Origin: Symbiodinium natans | Lineage: Eukaryota; Sar; Dinophyceae; Suessiales; Symbiodiniaceae | NCBI GenBank assembly: GCA_905221605.1 | Contig: CAJNDS010002250.1 | Location: 77,001 to 141,000 of the forward strand | Direction of reading: 5' to 3' | Length of the DNA stretch: 64,000 nucleotides | Part shown: positions 53,690-64,000 of the stretch, piece by piece | Layout of the letters: every line of letters starts with the position of its first letter | Numbering within the stretch: position 1 is the stretch's first letter | The notes under the pieces: model-generated | Seen by the model: only the letters and a program-made list of their open reading frames with translations | What the model was told of the DNA's origin: nothing | Databases searched by the model: none | Program-made: the position numbers and the translations under genes

Positions 53690-56600
53690 GCCTCCGCAGC
53701 GCACCAGCCGCCGCCTCTGCGAGGCCCGCACCGGCGGCTCCAGCGAAGTGGCTTGCCCAAACCTGAGCTTCGAAGGTAGGCTTGGGGTTTGGGGGGTTGT
53801 GGGGTTTTAGGGTTTGGAGTTTGGGGTTTAGGGGTTTGGGGGTTTGCTGGGGGTTTGTTGGGGGTTTAAAACCCTAAACCCTACACCAGGGGGGCTGAGG
53901 GCGTTGTTGTGATTGGAGTCTGTGGGCTCTCAGACCTCAGACAAGGGCTCCTGCATCTTGTTCGGTACGGCTTCAGGTCTTGTGGGGTGGGGGGGGGGGG
54001 GGGGGAGGGTGACATAACTAAAGACTCTAAAGAAAAGGGTGTTTGGTTCTAGGGGCTTAGGGCCCCAAGTCCTAAGCCCTTAAGCCCTCCGAACCCCAGG
54101 CTGAATCTGCATCCGTGGGTCGACGCCCAAGGTGACCTGGATGAGCTGGGGGCTTTGGGTTTTGGGTTTAGGGTTTAGGGTTTAGGGTTTAGGGTTTTCG
54201 CTTGGTTTGGAGTTGTTCAAGGTTTCAGGTGTTTTGGGGTTTCGGGCTTCGGCTTGCAAACGGAGTCGCGAGTTGCCTGACATCAGAACCCTCCCCCCTC
54301 CTTATAAACCCTAAACCCTAAACCCTAAACCCTAAAACCCTAAACCCTAAACCCTAAACCCTAAACCCTAAACCCGCAACCCTTGGAAAGAGGTCCTTCG
54401 AAAACAAAAGTCTCAGGCCTCGGAGCTCAGGCTGCTGAGATGACCCCCAAGATAGAGACCCTGAAGCCCAAAAAGGGTTTAGGGTTTAGGGTTTAGGGTT
54501 TAGGGTTTAGGGTTTAGGGTTTCGGGTTTAGGGTTTAGGGTCCAGGGTTTTGGGTTTTTGGTTTAGGGTTTACTGAACCCTCTGCCTGCCCCCCCCCCCC
54601 CCCGATGTCCCACCTCACAACTCTGAAGCCCTAAAACCCCCCCAAAACTATATCAACCCTGAACCCCGCAACCCTAGAGCGTAATTGGCGGCCCTCGAAC
54701 GCCTGAACCCAAAGCCCTAATCCCCTAAACCCAACAAACCCGTTGAGCCCTAAACCAAACGAACCCAAAAGACCCTGAACACAAAACACCCTGAACCCTG
54801 AACCCCAAACCTGGATTTCCTCTACGATCCTTCGAACCCTAAACCCAAAACCCTAAACCCTGAACCCTAAACCCTGAACCCTAAACCCTAAACGCTCTGG
54901 TTTGTTTGGTATTTGGACCGGCCTGCGTGTCTCCAAAGGCAAGGCCGCCGTTGAGGCGCCGGGTGGACTCCTGGAACCCTTGGAGGGTCTGGGGTTTAGG
55001 GTTTAGGGTTTAGGGTTTAGGGTTTAGGGTTTGGGTTTTGGGGCTTGGGGTTTGGGGTCTGGGGTCCAGGAGGGTTTAGGGTTTAGGGTTCAGGGTTTAG
55101 GGTTTAAAGGGTTTTTATCGGGTTTAGAAGGGTTTATAGGCCCAGGGCTTGTAGGGTTTATGGGGTTTATAGGGTTTATAGGCTTCAGGGTGAATACACC
55201 CTGATGTGCCGTGTCTTGGGGGGATTCCATTCGGAGGGGGGGGGGGGTGGGAAATTTTTCACCTCACAACACCTGAAACCCGAAACTTTGAGCTACCAGT
55301 ATAGTAACTGTGTACTCCTCCAGAGAATCTTGTTTTTGGGCCCGTTTATTTTTGGGCCCGTTTAAAGTGGCCCTCTTCCTCACGTGCAGGGTGACTCCCG
55401 GGGAAATCGACAATGTAATCATATAATTTCTTCACCTAATTCTACATTCTACACTAGTACAATCATTTTTTCTCTCGTAATTGCTAGGTTTAGGGATTTA
55501 GGAGACCCAAGCCCACCAACACAGCTGCAGAGTCCTGCGCGATGCGCAGCGACAGCTCAAAGTTCTGGGCGCCTGAGTTCATGTGGCATTGTGAAAACCG
55601 TTGCTTTGAAAACCACCAGAACTCCCTGTAAAGTTCGGGGTTCGGGCAGGTCTTCAGCATTGCAGTTGAGGCTCGGGCTACGAGTACCCCTTACAGGAGG
55701 CCCCGGAACCTCCCCAGCTGGGCTTTCAAACGGTCTGGAATAAGTCAAACCTCAGAGCGAAGGCCCCGACTACAGGCAGGGCACTGGACGCAGCGCCCCA
55801 GGCAAGCAGCAGTAGATCCTCGGCGGAGAAGGCAGGCCTGGGCTGCGGGCTGCCGATGGGTGAGAAACGCTTGCTGGTGATTGGATTAGTTCAGAATTCC
55901 GGGATGCATGTTAAAACAAAGAGGCTCCCTCAAAGAACTGAGGGCTTACATTGGAGGCTTGTGTTGTGGGATGCTGTGCTATTCCCCTACTTGGGGTAGC
56001 GTCTCGTGAGTTTTGTACAGAACCCACGGATTGTCACCTATCCCCACCAGGTCAAGAGTGGAAAGTGTAGTCGCGGAGTAGGGTGTCTAGTAGAGCGGAC
56101 CTGATGCCTCTAAACCCCACTTGTGGTTTTCGGTTCACCCACCAACTCAACCTTACCCTGAAGCCCTTGCACCTTAAACTCAACCCCTGAACCCCCCAAC
56201 CCCCAACTAGCAGCTACAGGATCCCTAAACCCTAAGCCCTAAACCCTGAACCCTGAACCCTAAACCCTAGACCGTGCCAAGCATCATCTGACCCACCGCT
56301 TGCTCGCAAAGCAGTTTGGAGAACAAGGGGTTGCCTGGCACATGCGGGGGGCTGCCCTTGAATCTGTGGACCCTTTGTGGTAACTGAAGCTACACATATT
56401 ATTACTTTGATTAATATTGTCTGCATTACTGATTGTACTCGTCTTTACCGAATTGTAAAGTGTTGCCAGCCGGGTCAGCACGAAATACTGGGGATGCCTT
56501 CGGATTTAGGGCCCCAGGTTGGTGGTTTTCGGGGTCTAAGGACCCTTTCATGTTCAGGGTTTAGGGTTTAGGGTTTAGGGTTTAGGGTTTAGGGTTTAGG

Positions 56601-57645
56601 GTTTAGGGTTTAGGGTTTAGGGTTTAGGGTTTAGGGTTGCCTATCATGAGACCCCCATCCGGCCGGAAAGGTTGAGAACGAGAGTTTGGGGATGCTCCCG
56701 GAGCCCTGAACTATCCGGCCATGCGAGAGCCCACGGAAAGATGCACCTGAATCCTTTCCCCTAGACCCCTAAGCCCCAAAACTTGAAACCCCTAAACCCC
56801 TAAACCCCCCTAAGCCCCTAATCCCCTAAACCCCTACACCCCAAAACACACCTAAACCACACAAAGCCGCACACCCTAAAGCCCAGCCGCTGGCGCTGAG
56901 CATGGCTGCCGACCAGAGCAGGGTCGTCACCTCCTGGGGTGCGGGCTTTAGAAGGCTTCGGCTTTGCGGGCTTAGGAGGTGGGGTTTCGGGTTAGGGTTT
57001 AGGGTTTAGGGTTTAGGGTTGAGGGTTGAGGGTTGAAAGTTGAGGGTTGAGGGTTTAGGGTTTAGGGTTTAGGGTTGAGGGTTGAGGGTTTAGGGCTTCA
57101 TGGGCTCACGGGCTGGGAATCAGCCCTCACCCTGAACCCAAGAAGACCCGAACCAACGCTTCCCCGTCACACAAGGATGGGTTCTTTGAGTCAGCGATTC
57201 GTACGTTTAGGGTTTAGGGTTTAGGGTTTCGGGTTTCGTTTTTTTGGGTTTAGGGTTTAGGGTTTAGGGTTTAGGGTTTAGGGTTTAGGGTTTAGGGTTT
57301 AGGGTTTAGGGTTTAGGGTTTAGGGTTTAGGGTTACGGGAGTTGGGGTTCAGGGTTGCTGGTCAGGAACTGAGAGCAAGATACCATATGAAAGAATCATT
57401 GGGCGGAGCTGAGTCAGCTTGTACCTGAACTGGGGAGGTGAAGTCTAGTTCCCTACTTCAAAAACCTCCTTGCCCTGTGAATAAGAACCCCATGAGCCTA
57501 CCTAACCTCCTCAACCCTAAACCCTAAACCCTAAACCCTAAACCCTAAAACCCTAAACCCTGAACCCTAAACCCTCTCCAACCGCAGATTCAGAGTGCGT
57601 CCTGGGGAGGGAGCCGCAGCTCGCTGTTTCGCAGTACGTGGAGAG
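53690..57645 (-). CDS. scattered coding-like exons, unassigned helical-repeat protein
   Basis: Short minus-strand exons after AG|G acceptors: about 57582-57645 (ARLFSALHVLRNSELRLPPQ), 56933-56884 (EVTTLLWSAAMLSASGW), 55837 to about 55775 (AFSAEDLLLLAWGAASSALP), about 55572-55510 (AQNFELSLRIAQDSAAVLVG), about 54970-54915 (ESTRRLNGGLAFGDTQAG), about 54150-54105 (QVTLGVDPRMQIQPG) and about 53766-53690 (FGQATSLEPPVRASQRRRLV). The repeated pattern of S-x-x-x-L-x-x-x-x-W with small residues recalls octotricopeptide/RAP-type organelle RNA proteins. Joining phases were not all resolved, so this may be more than one gene or the tail of the PPR gene. Confidence 0.35.
54474..54540 (+). repeat. interstitial TTTAGGG array
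   Basis: About nine units. A CCCTAAA array lies nearby at 54303-54375 in the opposite orientation. Confidence 0.85.
56558..56638 (+). repeat. interstitial TTTAGGG array
   Basis: Eleven perfect units. Confidence 0.9.
57158..57205 (+). repeat. 48-bp copy of an intron start (plus strand)
   Basis: Begins GCTTCCCCGTCACACAAGGA and ends at GTACG directly before TTTAGGG. It matches the reverse complement of 60302-60349 with one mismatch. The other copy begins exactly at a predicted GC splice donor. Confidence 0.8.
57206..57335 (+). repeat. interstitial TTTAGGG array
   Basis: About seventeen units with one short interruption (GGGTTTCGTTTTTTT) near 57226-57245. Confidence 0.9.
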
Positions 57646-58689
57646 CCGAAAAAAGCCTCGCTCTGTTCGTGGGGGCGGGGGGGGGGGTTTAGGGTTTAGG
57701 GTTCAGGGTTCAGGGTTCAGGGTTCAGGGATTTCGCGTCAAAGGCCTGAGGCTCCAGGGCTTATGAGGTAGGAGGGTTGGAGGTCTTGATTGCGCTCATA
57801 GACTCTTCTCCCATCAATTTTCAGGACGTTTTGAACGAACCTCCCAGATTGAAGGGTTCTGGGGCCCTGGGACTCAGGGAGCCTTGAAAGGCTTAGGATT
57901 TGGGGTTTAGGGTTATGAAGGCCTCTTGCTGCGCAACCCCAATGTCAATGTGGGCTTGAACCCCAAACACTTAAACGCTTAAGCCCTAAGCCCTAAAAAA
58001 CCCTAAACCCTAAACCCTAAACCCTTAACCCTAAACCCTAAACCCTAAACCCTGAACCCTGAACCCTGAACCCTAAACCCTAAACCCTAAACCCCAGGAG
58101 GTTCCGCAAGCCCGGCTCGATCCAAGGGTCGCGTCATGGCTCGAGTCTGTCGAAAAGACCAGCAGACGGCCGAAGGCCCAGGGATAAAAAGAGATTGACT
58201 GCACCACGCCTGGCTGCTTCGTTCTTACTTAGGGTTTAGGGTTTGGGTTTAGGGTTCTTGGGGTTTGGGGTTTAGGGTTTAGGGTTTAGGGTTTAGGGTT
58301 TGGGTTTTAGGGTTTAGCCCCCAAAACACTCTGTGACCCAGCTCACCCGGGGTGTGTTGGCCTGGCAAATGCACTGCTGCGAATGCGGAACTTTGGAGCG
58401 GGTGCCTGAGGCGTGCGCCTCTTGGAGCAGCGCAGCGGCTTCCTCCCCCTCAGGGTTTGAGGTTTTGGGGGCATAGGGTTTAGGTTTTGGGCGCTAAGGG
58501 CTTTGGGTTTGGGGTTTAGGGTTTAGGGGTTTAGGGTGTTTGGGTTAAGGGTCTTGGGGGTTTTGGAGGTTCAGCTCGTGGGATGCGAGGGTAGGGTTGG
58601 TTTAGGAATGTTGTGGGGTGTTGGGCGTAGGGTGTCCCTAAACCCTTAAGTCCCTGACCCGTAAGCTTGTCAAACAGTAGACTGGCGGC

Positions 58690-61600
58690 TGGCAGTTCTA
58701 GAAATGATGGGCCAGGCGCTCCCAGAAGGCAAGAAGAAACGAGACGTCCTCAGGTCCCAGCCTTGCCCTCCTTGTCGCAAAGGTCGATGGCCGCCCGGTA
58801 GCTCACTTCCCCTGCGCGCCGCGCGCCCGCGCGCTGAAGGGCTTTCGTTGGGTTGAGGCCTCTTAGGGCGCAGTTGGCCCCTCTGAGTCCTGATCCTCAA
58901 GCCCACATCTGCAAACGGAACAACTCTGAAAGCCCACAAGGCGCAACGGATCATAGGATCCCACAAAAACCTCCGAAAAACAACGCACTCCCAAGAATCC
59001 AGAAGCTACGATCGAAGGTAGCAGGAGTCATTTGGGGGCCCTACCACACTTGCCTGGACTATTCCCCAGCAGCCGCAAGGAACGACGCCAGTCCCCTGGC
59101 GCTGGGGCTCGCGGTCTCTGGGGTTTAGGTTTTAGGGTTTAGGGTTGCAGCTCCTTACTGGGCTTTACAAGCGAAGCGGTGGAGGGGCAGGTTTTCACGA
59201 ATTTATGTTTATAGGGATGAGGGCCAAACCAGATTTGGCCGAACCTTCTTTTAAAACAGCCTGGCCCCTAGGGGACCTAACCACTCCAAATAATAATAAG
59301 GGTACTACACGGCATCATACTGGGACTTGAACGGATTGAAGCCGCCACCTCGGGTGATCACTTCAGAGATTTTTAGGCTTCGGTTCTTCCATGACTTGGG
59401 GATGTAGGGCTCAAGCGCGTAAACGAAATAAAGTTCAGAGGCCTTGCGCTCAAGCCGTCGAGATGTTTGGCGCATGCCGGGTGGCCTCAGGGTCCTTCCG
59501 GGGCCTTCTTCGGTGGCCCAGCACTCTCAGGGCTTTGGGGTTTAAGGTTTAGGGGTATTATAGGGCACGGCAGTAGAATTCTGCCCCAGACGGGGCTTGC
59601 AGAGGAGGGTCCCCAAGTCGCTGGGCCTCCACCCCCCTGCGCCGCCAGCGCGGCGTTTCGACTCACGCGGTTGGGTGGAACCTTCAGCTTGCGTTGCGGT
59701 CTAGGGTCCAGGTAATCAAGGTTTAGGGTTCTGTACCTAGGGTTCTAGGGTTTTGGGTTTAGGGTTCTTGGATGTTCTAGGGTTTTGGGGTTTAGGGAGG
59801 GGTTTAGGCATTGAAGGCTCAAGCTCAATTTCGAGTTCTACTGGCTTTGGCCCTGCAAGCCAAGGTAAACCTCCAGGCCTCCACAGCGGGCCCCAACCCG
59901 CCTCAACTTCACTCATGGCTTCGGGTGTAGGGCTTACGATTTAGGATTTCGGGTTTAGGGTGCAGGGCACACACACACACACAGAGCCCCAGTTTACCTG
60001 TGCGCAATCCAGCCTAAACACCCCCCCAATGGGCCCCCCAACCTCGAGACGGAGACAGTTGAGTTGACCAAACCCTAAACACCCCCTCCGACCTTTTTCG
60101 AGACGCCGGGATTGCATTCGTGGGGTTTCGAGGTTGAAAGAAGACAGGTACATAGGCCACCCGCATTCCAGCTCCACCGAAACCACTGTGGTCTAGGGAG
60201 TCAACCCCCCCCCCCCCCACGGTGCCCCCGTCCCTAAACCCTAAACCATGAACCCTGAACCCTAAACCGTAAACCCTAAACCCTAAACCCTAAACCCTAA
60301 ACGTACGAATCGCTGACTCAAAGGACCCATCCTTGTGTGACGGGGAAGCCACGACGCCCCTCCCGTTGCAAGCGGCCTCCAGCTGCGCCATGTACTCTAG
60401 CCTAGGTTCCCCAGCTGGAAAGAAAAAAAAGTAGAGGCCTTAAACCCTAAACCCTCACCAAATCGCGGTTGGTGGGGGTTCCCTGACCCCAGCCCATCTC
60501 AGGTAACGGGGCTTTCAATGGGAAGGCTATCGTTCATCTTAAGGTAGTTGCATGGTCCCTTTTGGGCCCGTTATTGGGGAACCTCTATATACCCCGCATT
60601 CATAAACCCTATAAAACCCAAGGGCCCATACTTCAGAGTTCTTTTTAAAGTAGGTAAGGGAATATCTGAAAGGACCATGTAACTAAACCCGAAACCCGAC
60701 AACCATAAACCCTAAACCCTAAACCCTAAACCCTAAGCCCTAAGCCCTAAACCCTAAACCCTAAACTACCCTTAGAAAAAAAGGGTACCATTGGGGATCC
60801 CAGCAGCAGCTCCAGAGCTGGTCCCCACTTCTGAGCACTCTCGAGCCCGCCTCGGGATGGAGAGTTTGGGGTTCTAGGGGCGCAAACTTCGGGGTTTAGG
60901 TTTAGGGTTTAGGGTTTAGGGTTGAGGGTTGAGGGTTGCGGGTTGAGGGTTGAGGGTTGAGGGTTGAGTGTTGAGGGAAGTTTGGGGTTTAGGGCAATTA
61001 GGTTCAGGTCTCTTGGCGCTTTTAGAGTTTGGGGTTCTAGGGGATTCTACAGGCCTCAAGGTGCAGGGGCTGCAGTACCATAATACGGGCACTGTATGAC
61101 TTACTGTATAACCCCACTAAGGAAACTGAACTGAATCTAAGCTCCGTAAACTCTATACCCTTAAACTCTTAGCAAGAACCCGGTGGAAGTGCTTCCAGGC
61201 ACCGATCGCGGAGCTGAAGCTCACCACATCGCGGCGAATCCTCACCCCCCCCTCCCAATCACCCCCCACCCGAGTTGGGGTTTAGTGGTTCAGGGCTTAG
61301 GGGTTTATGGCTTACGAGTTCAAGATTTCAGAGTCACTCCAGATCAGATCGGTAACCAGCGAAAATACAACCCTACGCAAATCCTGAGCCCTGAGCCGTG
61401 GGTCCTCGCCGACGCCCCTGAAGCAAGCAGCTCCAGAGGCTTTCGCCAGCGAGGCACGCAGCTGCTGATGACACTGTTCCTGGGCTTAGCGTTTCTGGGT
61501 CAGGGGGATTAAGGGGATAGGATGCTAGGGATCTGGGACCTCAAGGGTTTCCTGTCCGTGGGCGCTGCCAGGAAGCAGCCCCACTGTTAAGGCCTGCCAA

Positions 61601-63553
61601 GTATCGAGAGGTCAGGGGAGGCTTCCAGTAGGTTTAGGGTTCATGGCTCAGGGACTAGGGCTGAGGGTTTGAGAAGGGGGGGGGGGGGGGGGGGAATATG
61701 TTTGGTGACATCGCGGCCCCGAAGCCAAAATGTAGAACAGTCCCCCATATCCATATACAAAGGTCACAGCTCCTTTTTGAAACACGCCTTCCCTTGCAAC
61801 CCAGGCACAGACAAATGGCATCACAGTCCGCGCGCCTGGACAGAGCCAGCTTTCTGCAGTGTCAAGCGAGGCCCGATTTGCGGCTCTGGACTCTAGGTTG
61901 GCCCGTTGCAGCTTGTAAAACAGGCTTCCAAAGACGTGTTTACATATGATCCTCTTGCACTTTATGATTATGAAGGGCCGACCTATCCTACAAAGTGGTC
62001 GGGGGTGCGCTTCATGCAAAGGACGACCTGGCCTGCAGCGGATCGACTCCCAAATTCCGAGCGAAGTGGGCCATCGGCCCGACACGTCGCAAGCAGTGAC
62101 GGCGGCGCTGAAGCCTGAATTGAGGGCTTAGGGCATTTGGGTCTGGAAGGGAAGCTCTACTTCAGCCACTCAAGAACCTGTTTCAAGAAGCTTCTCAAGC
62201 TGGAAAGCCATCCGACTCTCAAGGAAAGGAATGCCACGCGGAATCAAAGAGAAACGTCAATGCCGCGAAGGAACGCACAACGTTGGAGGCCAACGTCTCC
62301 CTGGCGTTCGCATGTGGGGGTCTATACTGGAGGTTAAACTTCTGCAGTCTTCGAGCTGATCTCCTTGGAATGGCCCGACTTCGGCTTGAGGTGCATGTGG
62401 GGGATACTTGCGACTTTTAGGTGAGGGCGCTACTGAGGCCTAAACCCTGGGCCTTGAGGTGGCTCGCGTTTGAGGTGTTGGGGTTCAGGGTTCGAGGGTC
62501 CGAAGCATCAGGCTCCCCCTCATGCCAGAAATTCTCCCCAAAGCCCCGACCCTCAACCCCCTAACCCCTGTGAACCCTGAACCCTAAACCCTAAATCCTA
62601 AACCCTACTAGTACTTTACAAGTACTCGCTCGAAGCACCTCAAGAAGTCGACGGCCCGCTGCCAGACTCCTGCCCCAGCGGATGCCACAAATAGGGTCTA
62701 AAGGGTTTAGGGCTCGGGCTTGGGCTTTTAGGTCTCGGCGTTAGGGTTTAGGGTTTAGGGTTAGGGGTGCATCCTTTCAAACTTACCGAGGGGTGGGTCC
62801 ATCCTTGTGGGGTCTTCAGGGCTTAGGGTTTAGGGTTAAGGTTTAGGGTTTAAGGGCTTCCTCATCTGAGGGTGCAGGGCTCAGGGATACGAATGGCCCA
62901 ACCTTAGGACTGGTTCAGGGTCTGCTCGGGCTTGGCTGCCTTATTACGCTGAACATCAACCCTCGGCCTAACATCCCAAACGACCCATGCCACTTCCGGG
63001 GGTTTAGGATCGAGGGCTTCACCTTGCAGGGTGTGGGCTTTAAACTTCGCGCAATCCCACCAACCTCCCCAGCACCCAAGTTTCAATAAAACCCCTGGGT
63101 ACATCGCACGGAGAGGTGCTGAGAAAGACAAACGACAAGAGCATCCTTTGCACTTGGGATCAGATGGTGACTTTCGGTCTCTGGGGCACGGTGCAGCCTA
63201 CCAGAAGGCCTGAGGGTTAAGGTTGAACGGGGTCCAGGTTTGAGGATCCTAAACCCTAAGCCTGAAGGATTTCAGTAGGCTCGCAGTTGAGGCTCAAGAC
63301 GTGTTCAGGAGAGGAAGCCCTGTGGTGGTAGGGCGTTGCTAGGGCGTGAGCTCTTTATCAGGGTCCTGGCAATTGAGCCCAAGATCAGCCTGATGGCTGC
63401 AGGGCATGGTGCTCAATTTTTGGTTGCAAGGGCTTCAGTGCTCTTACGGGCCTAGGCCTCACGTGGGGTGTCTGCTTTGAGATTGAATCTATCGGCCTCC
63501 AGCAGCGCAGGCTGTCACAGCAGTGTTAACACAAACATGGTCCACCAGGATTC
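58690..63553 (-). CDS. pentatricopeptide-repeat (PPR) protein (multi-exon)
   Basis: Minus exons carrying PPR helices: 63553-63497 (VDHVCVNTAVTACAAG), joined in phase to 62669-62639 (VWQRAVDFL); 62113 to about 62037 (FSAAVTACDVSGRWPTSLGI); 61479-61425 (NSVISSCVPRWRKPLELL); 61240-61193 (RRDVVSFSSAIGAW); about 60836-60799 (KWGPALELLL); 60401-60350 (LEYMAQLEAACNGRG); and about 58835-58745 (EVSYRAAIDLCDKEGKAG). The pattern V-x-x-N/S-x-A-I/V-x-A-C, then W-x-x-A-L/V-x-L/F-L, is diagnostic. Several linking micro-exons are still missing, so the model is partial. PPR proteins bind organelle RNA sequence-specifically and are numerous in dinoflagellates. Donors are GC or GT, with AG|G acceptors. The gene probably extends beyond the right edge. 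Confidence 0.7.
60302..60349 (-). repeat. 48-bp intron start with an inverted copy elsewhere
   Basis: Minus-strand sequence starting at the GC donor that ends the PPR exon 60401-60350. It runs 48 bp to the edge of a telomere-word tract. Inverted partner at 57158-57205. Confidence 0.8.
60547..60684. mobile_element. hairpin MITE-like element, family 2
   Basis: GTTGCATGGTCCCTTTTGGG at the left, GGACCATGTAAC at the right, and an internal AAGGGCCCATACTT shared with 35064-35192. It lies in a PPR-gene intron. Confidence 0.55.
60920..60975 (+). repeat. GGGTTGA heptamer array
   Basis: About seven units of a substituted telomere heptamer (A-rich third half replaced by GA). A similar array lies at 57017-57055. 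Confidence 0.75.
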
Positions 63554-64000
63554 CTGCCAACGCGCTGCAAAAGCAAGTTAGGCACAGTGGCCGGGAGCCA
63601 GCGCGACTCGATATACGTATGTGATTTATGCATCTGAAATCAGGACGAACCTCCCGCGCCCCACCCCACCCCCACCCACCTACACCCACGGCTTTGGGGT
63701 TTTTAAGGTTTTCTTGCTTTTCTTGGATTGTTACATTAGAGGGTTTTAGTCTATGTTTTCAATTTTTGGATTTGACGTTTTGAGGTTAGGGTTTAAAGGG
63801 GGGGCGTTGGGGGGGGCGTTGGGGGTGCGTTGGGAGAAGCCAAGAAAAAAGCTCATGGCACTATAACATGATCAAAAAGTGACTCAGAAGTGTTATGCAA
63901 CTTCACGATCCTTAGTGTATTTTGGGGGCTACATCGGTGACTAACACATGGCATCTAGTGTGAGTGAATTTTTCGTGTTTAATGAGTCCTGCTCCTATTG
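63554..64000. other. no gene seen; probable PPR-gene intron
   Basis: T-rich DNA with GGGGGCGTTG repeats near 63798-63832. No exon recognised before the window edge. Confidence 0.45.

Overview
This window looks like nuclear DNA of a dinoflagellate, most likely a Symbiodiniaceae-type genome. Arrays of the plant-type telomere heptamer TTTAGGG/CCCTAAA are scattered on both strands, coding DNA occurs as very short GC-rich exons, introns use GC and GA donors as well as GT with acceptors of the form AG|G, and there is a full-length Ty1/copia element with long proteins of the dinoflagellate kind. No bacterial features were seen. Almost every recognised gene reads on the minus strand, so the window looks like one unidirectional gene cluster. 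Gene models were assembled by eye from conserved motifs and reading-phase continuity; no alignment or transcript was available.

Layout, left to right. 0-12.6 kb: mostly non-coding repeat-derived DNA with isolated coding-like minus-strand exons (a WD40-like exon at 0.5 kb) and a 0.94-kb compound CA microsatellite (8.7-9.7 kb). 12.7-24.7 kb: a four-exon gene end coding an STI1-type domain (Hsp70/Hsp90 co-chaperone type), whose 9.8-kb intron appears to hold a whole GT34-family glycosyltransferase gene (exons from 19.9 to about 15.1 or 14.1 kb) on the same strand. 20.2-20.6 kb: a hairpin-ended mobile element carrying an 88-codon ORF. 28.5-32.8 kb: an RluA-type pseudouridine synthase gene in at least seven exons. 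33.1-34.2 kb: an intact single-exon GT15 (Kre2/Mnt1-type) mannosyltransferase. 36.8-40.3 kb: small membrane or secretory exons. 41.6-48.3 kb: a structurally intact copia retrotransposon with identical 336-bp LTRs, inserted into a telomere-type array with a 5-bp target duplication. 49.0-51.7 kb: seven exons of a major facilitator-type transporter. 53.7-57.7 kb: coding-like exons of an unassigned protein. 58.7-63.6 kb: exons of a pentatricopeptide-repeat (PPR) protein.

Functionally, two Golgi-type glycosyltransferases, a co-chaperone, two RNA-acting proteins (pseudouridine synthase and PPR protein) and a transporter do not form an obvious pathway; the shared theme is genome architecture. Introns are packed with TTTAGGG variants and with at least three families of hairpin (MITE-like) elements. 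One intron start has an inverted copy 3 kb away that begins exactly at the predicted splice donor, as expected for a mobile intron (introner).
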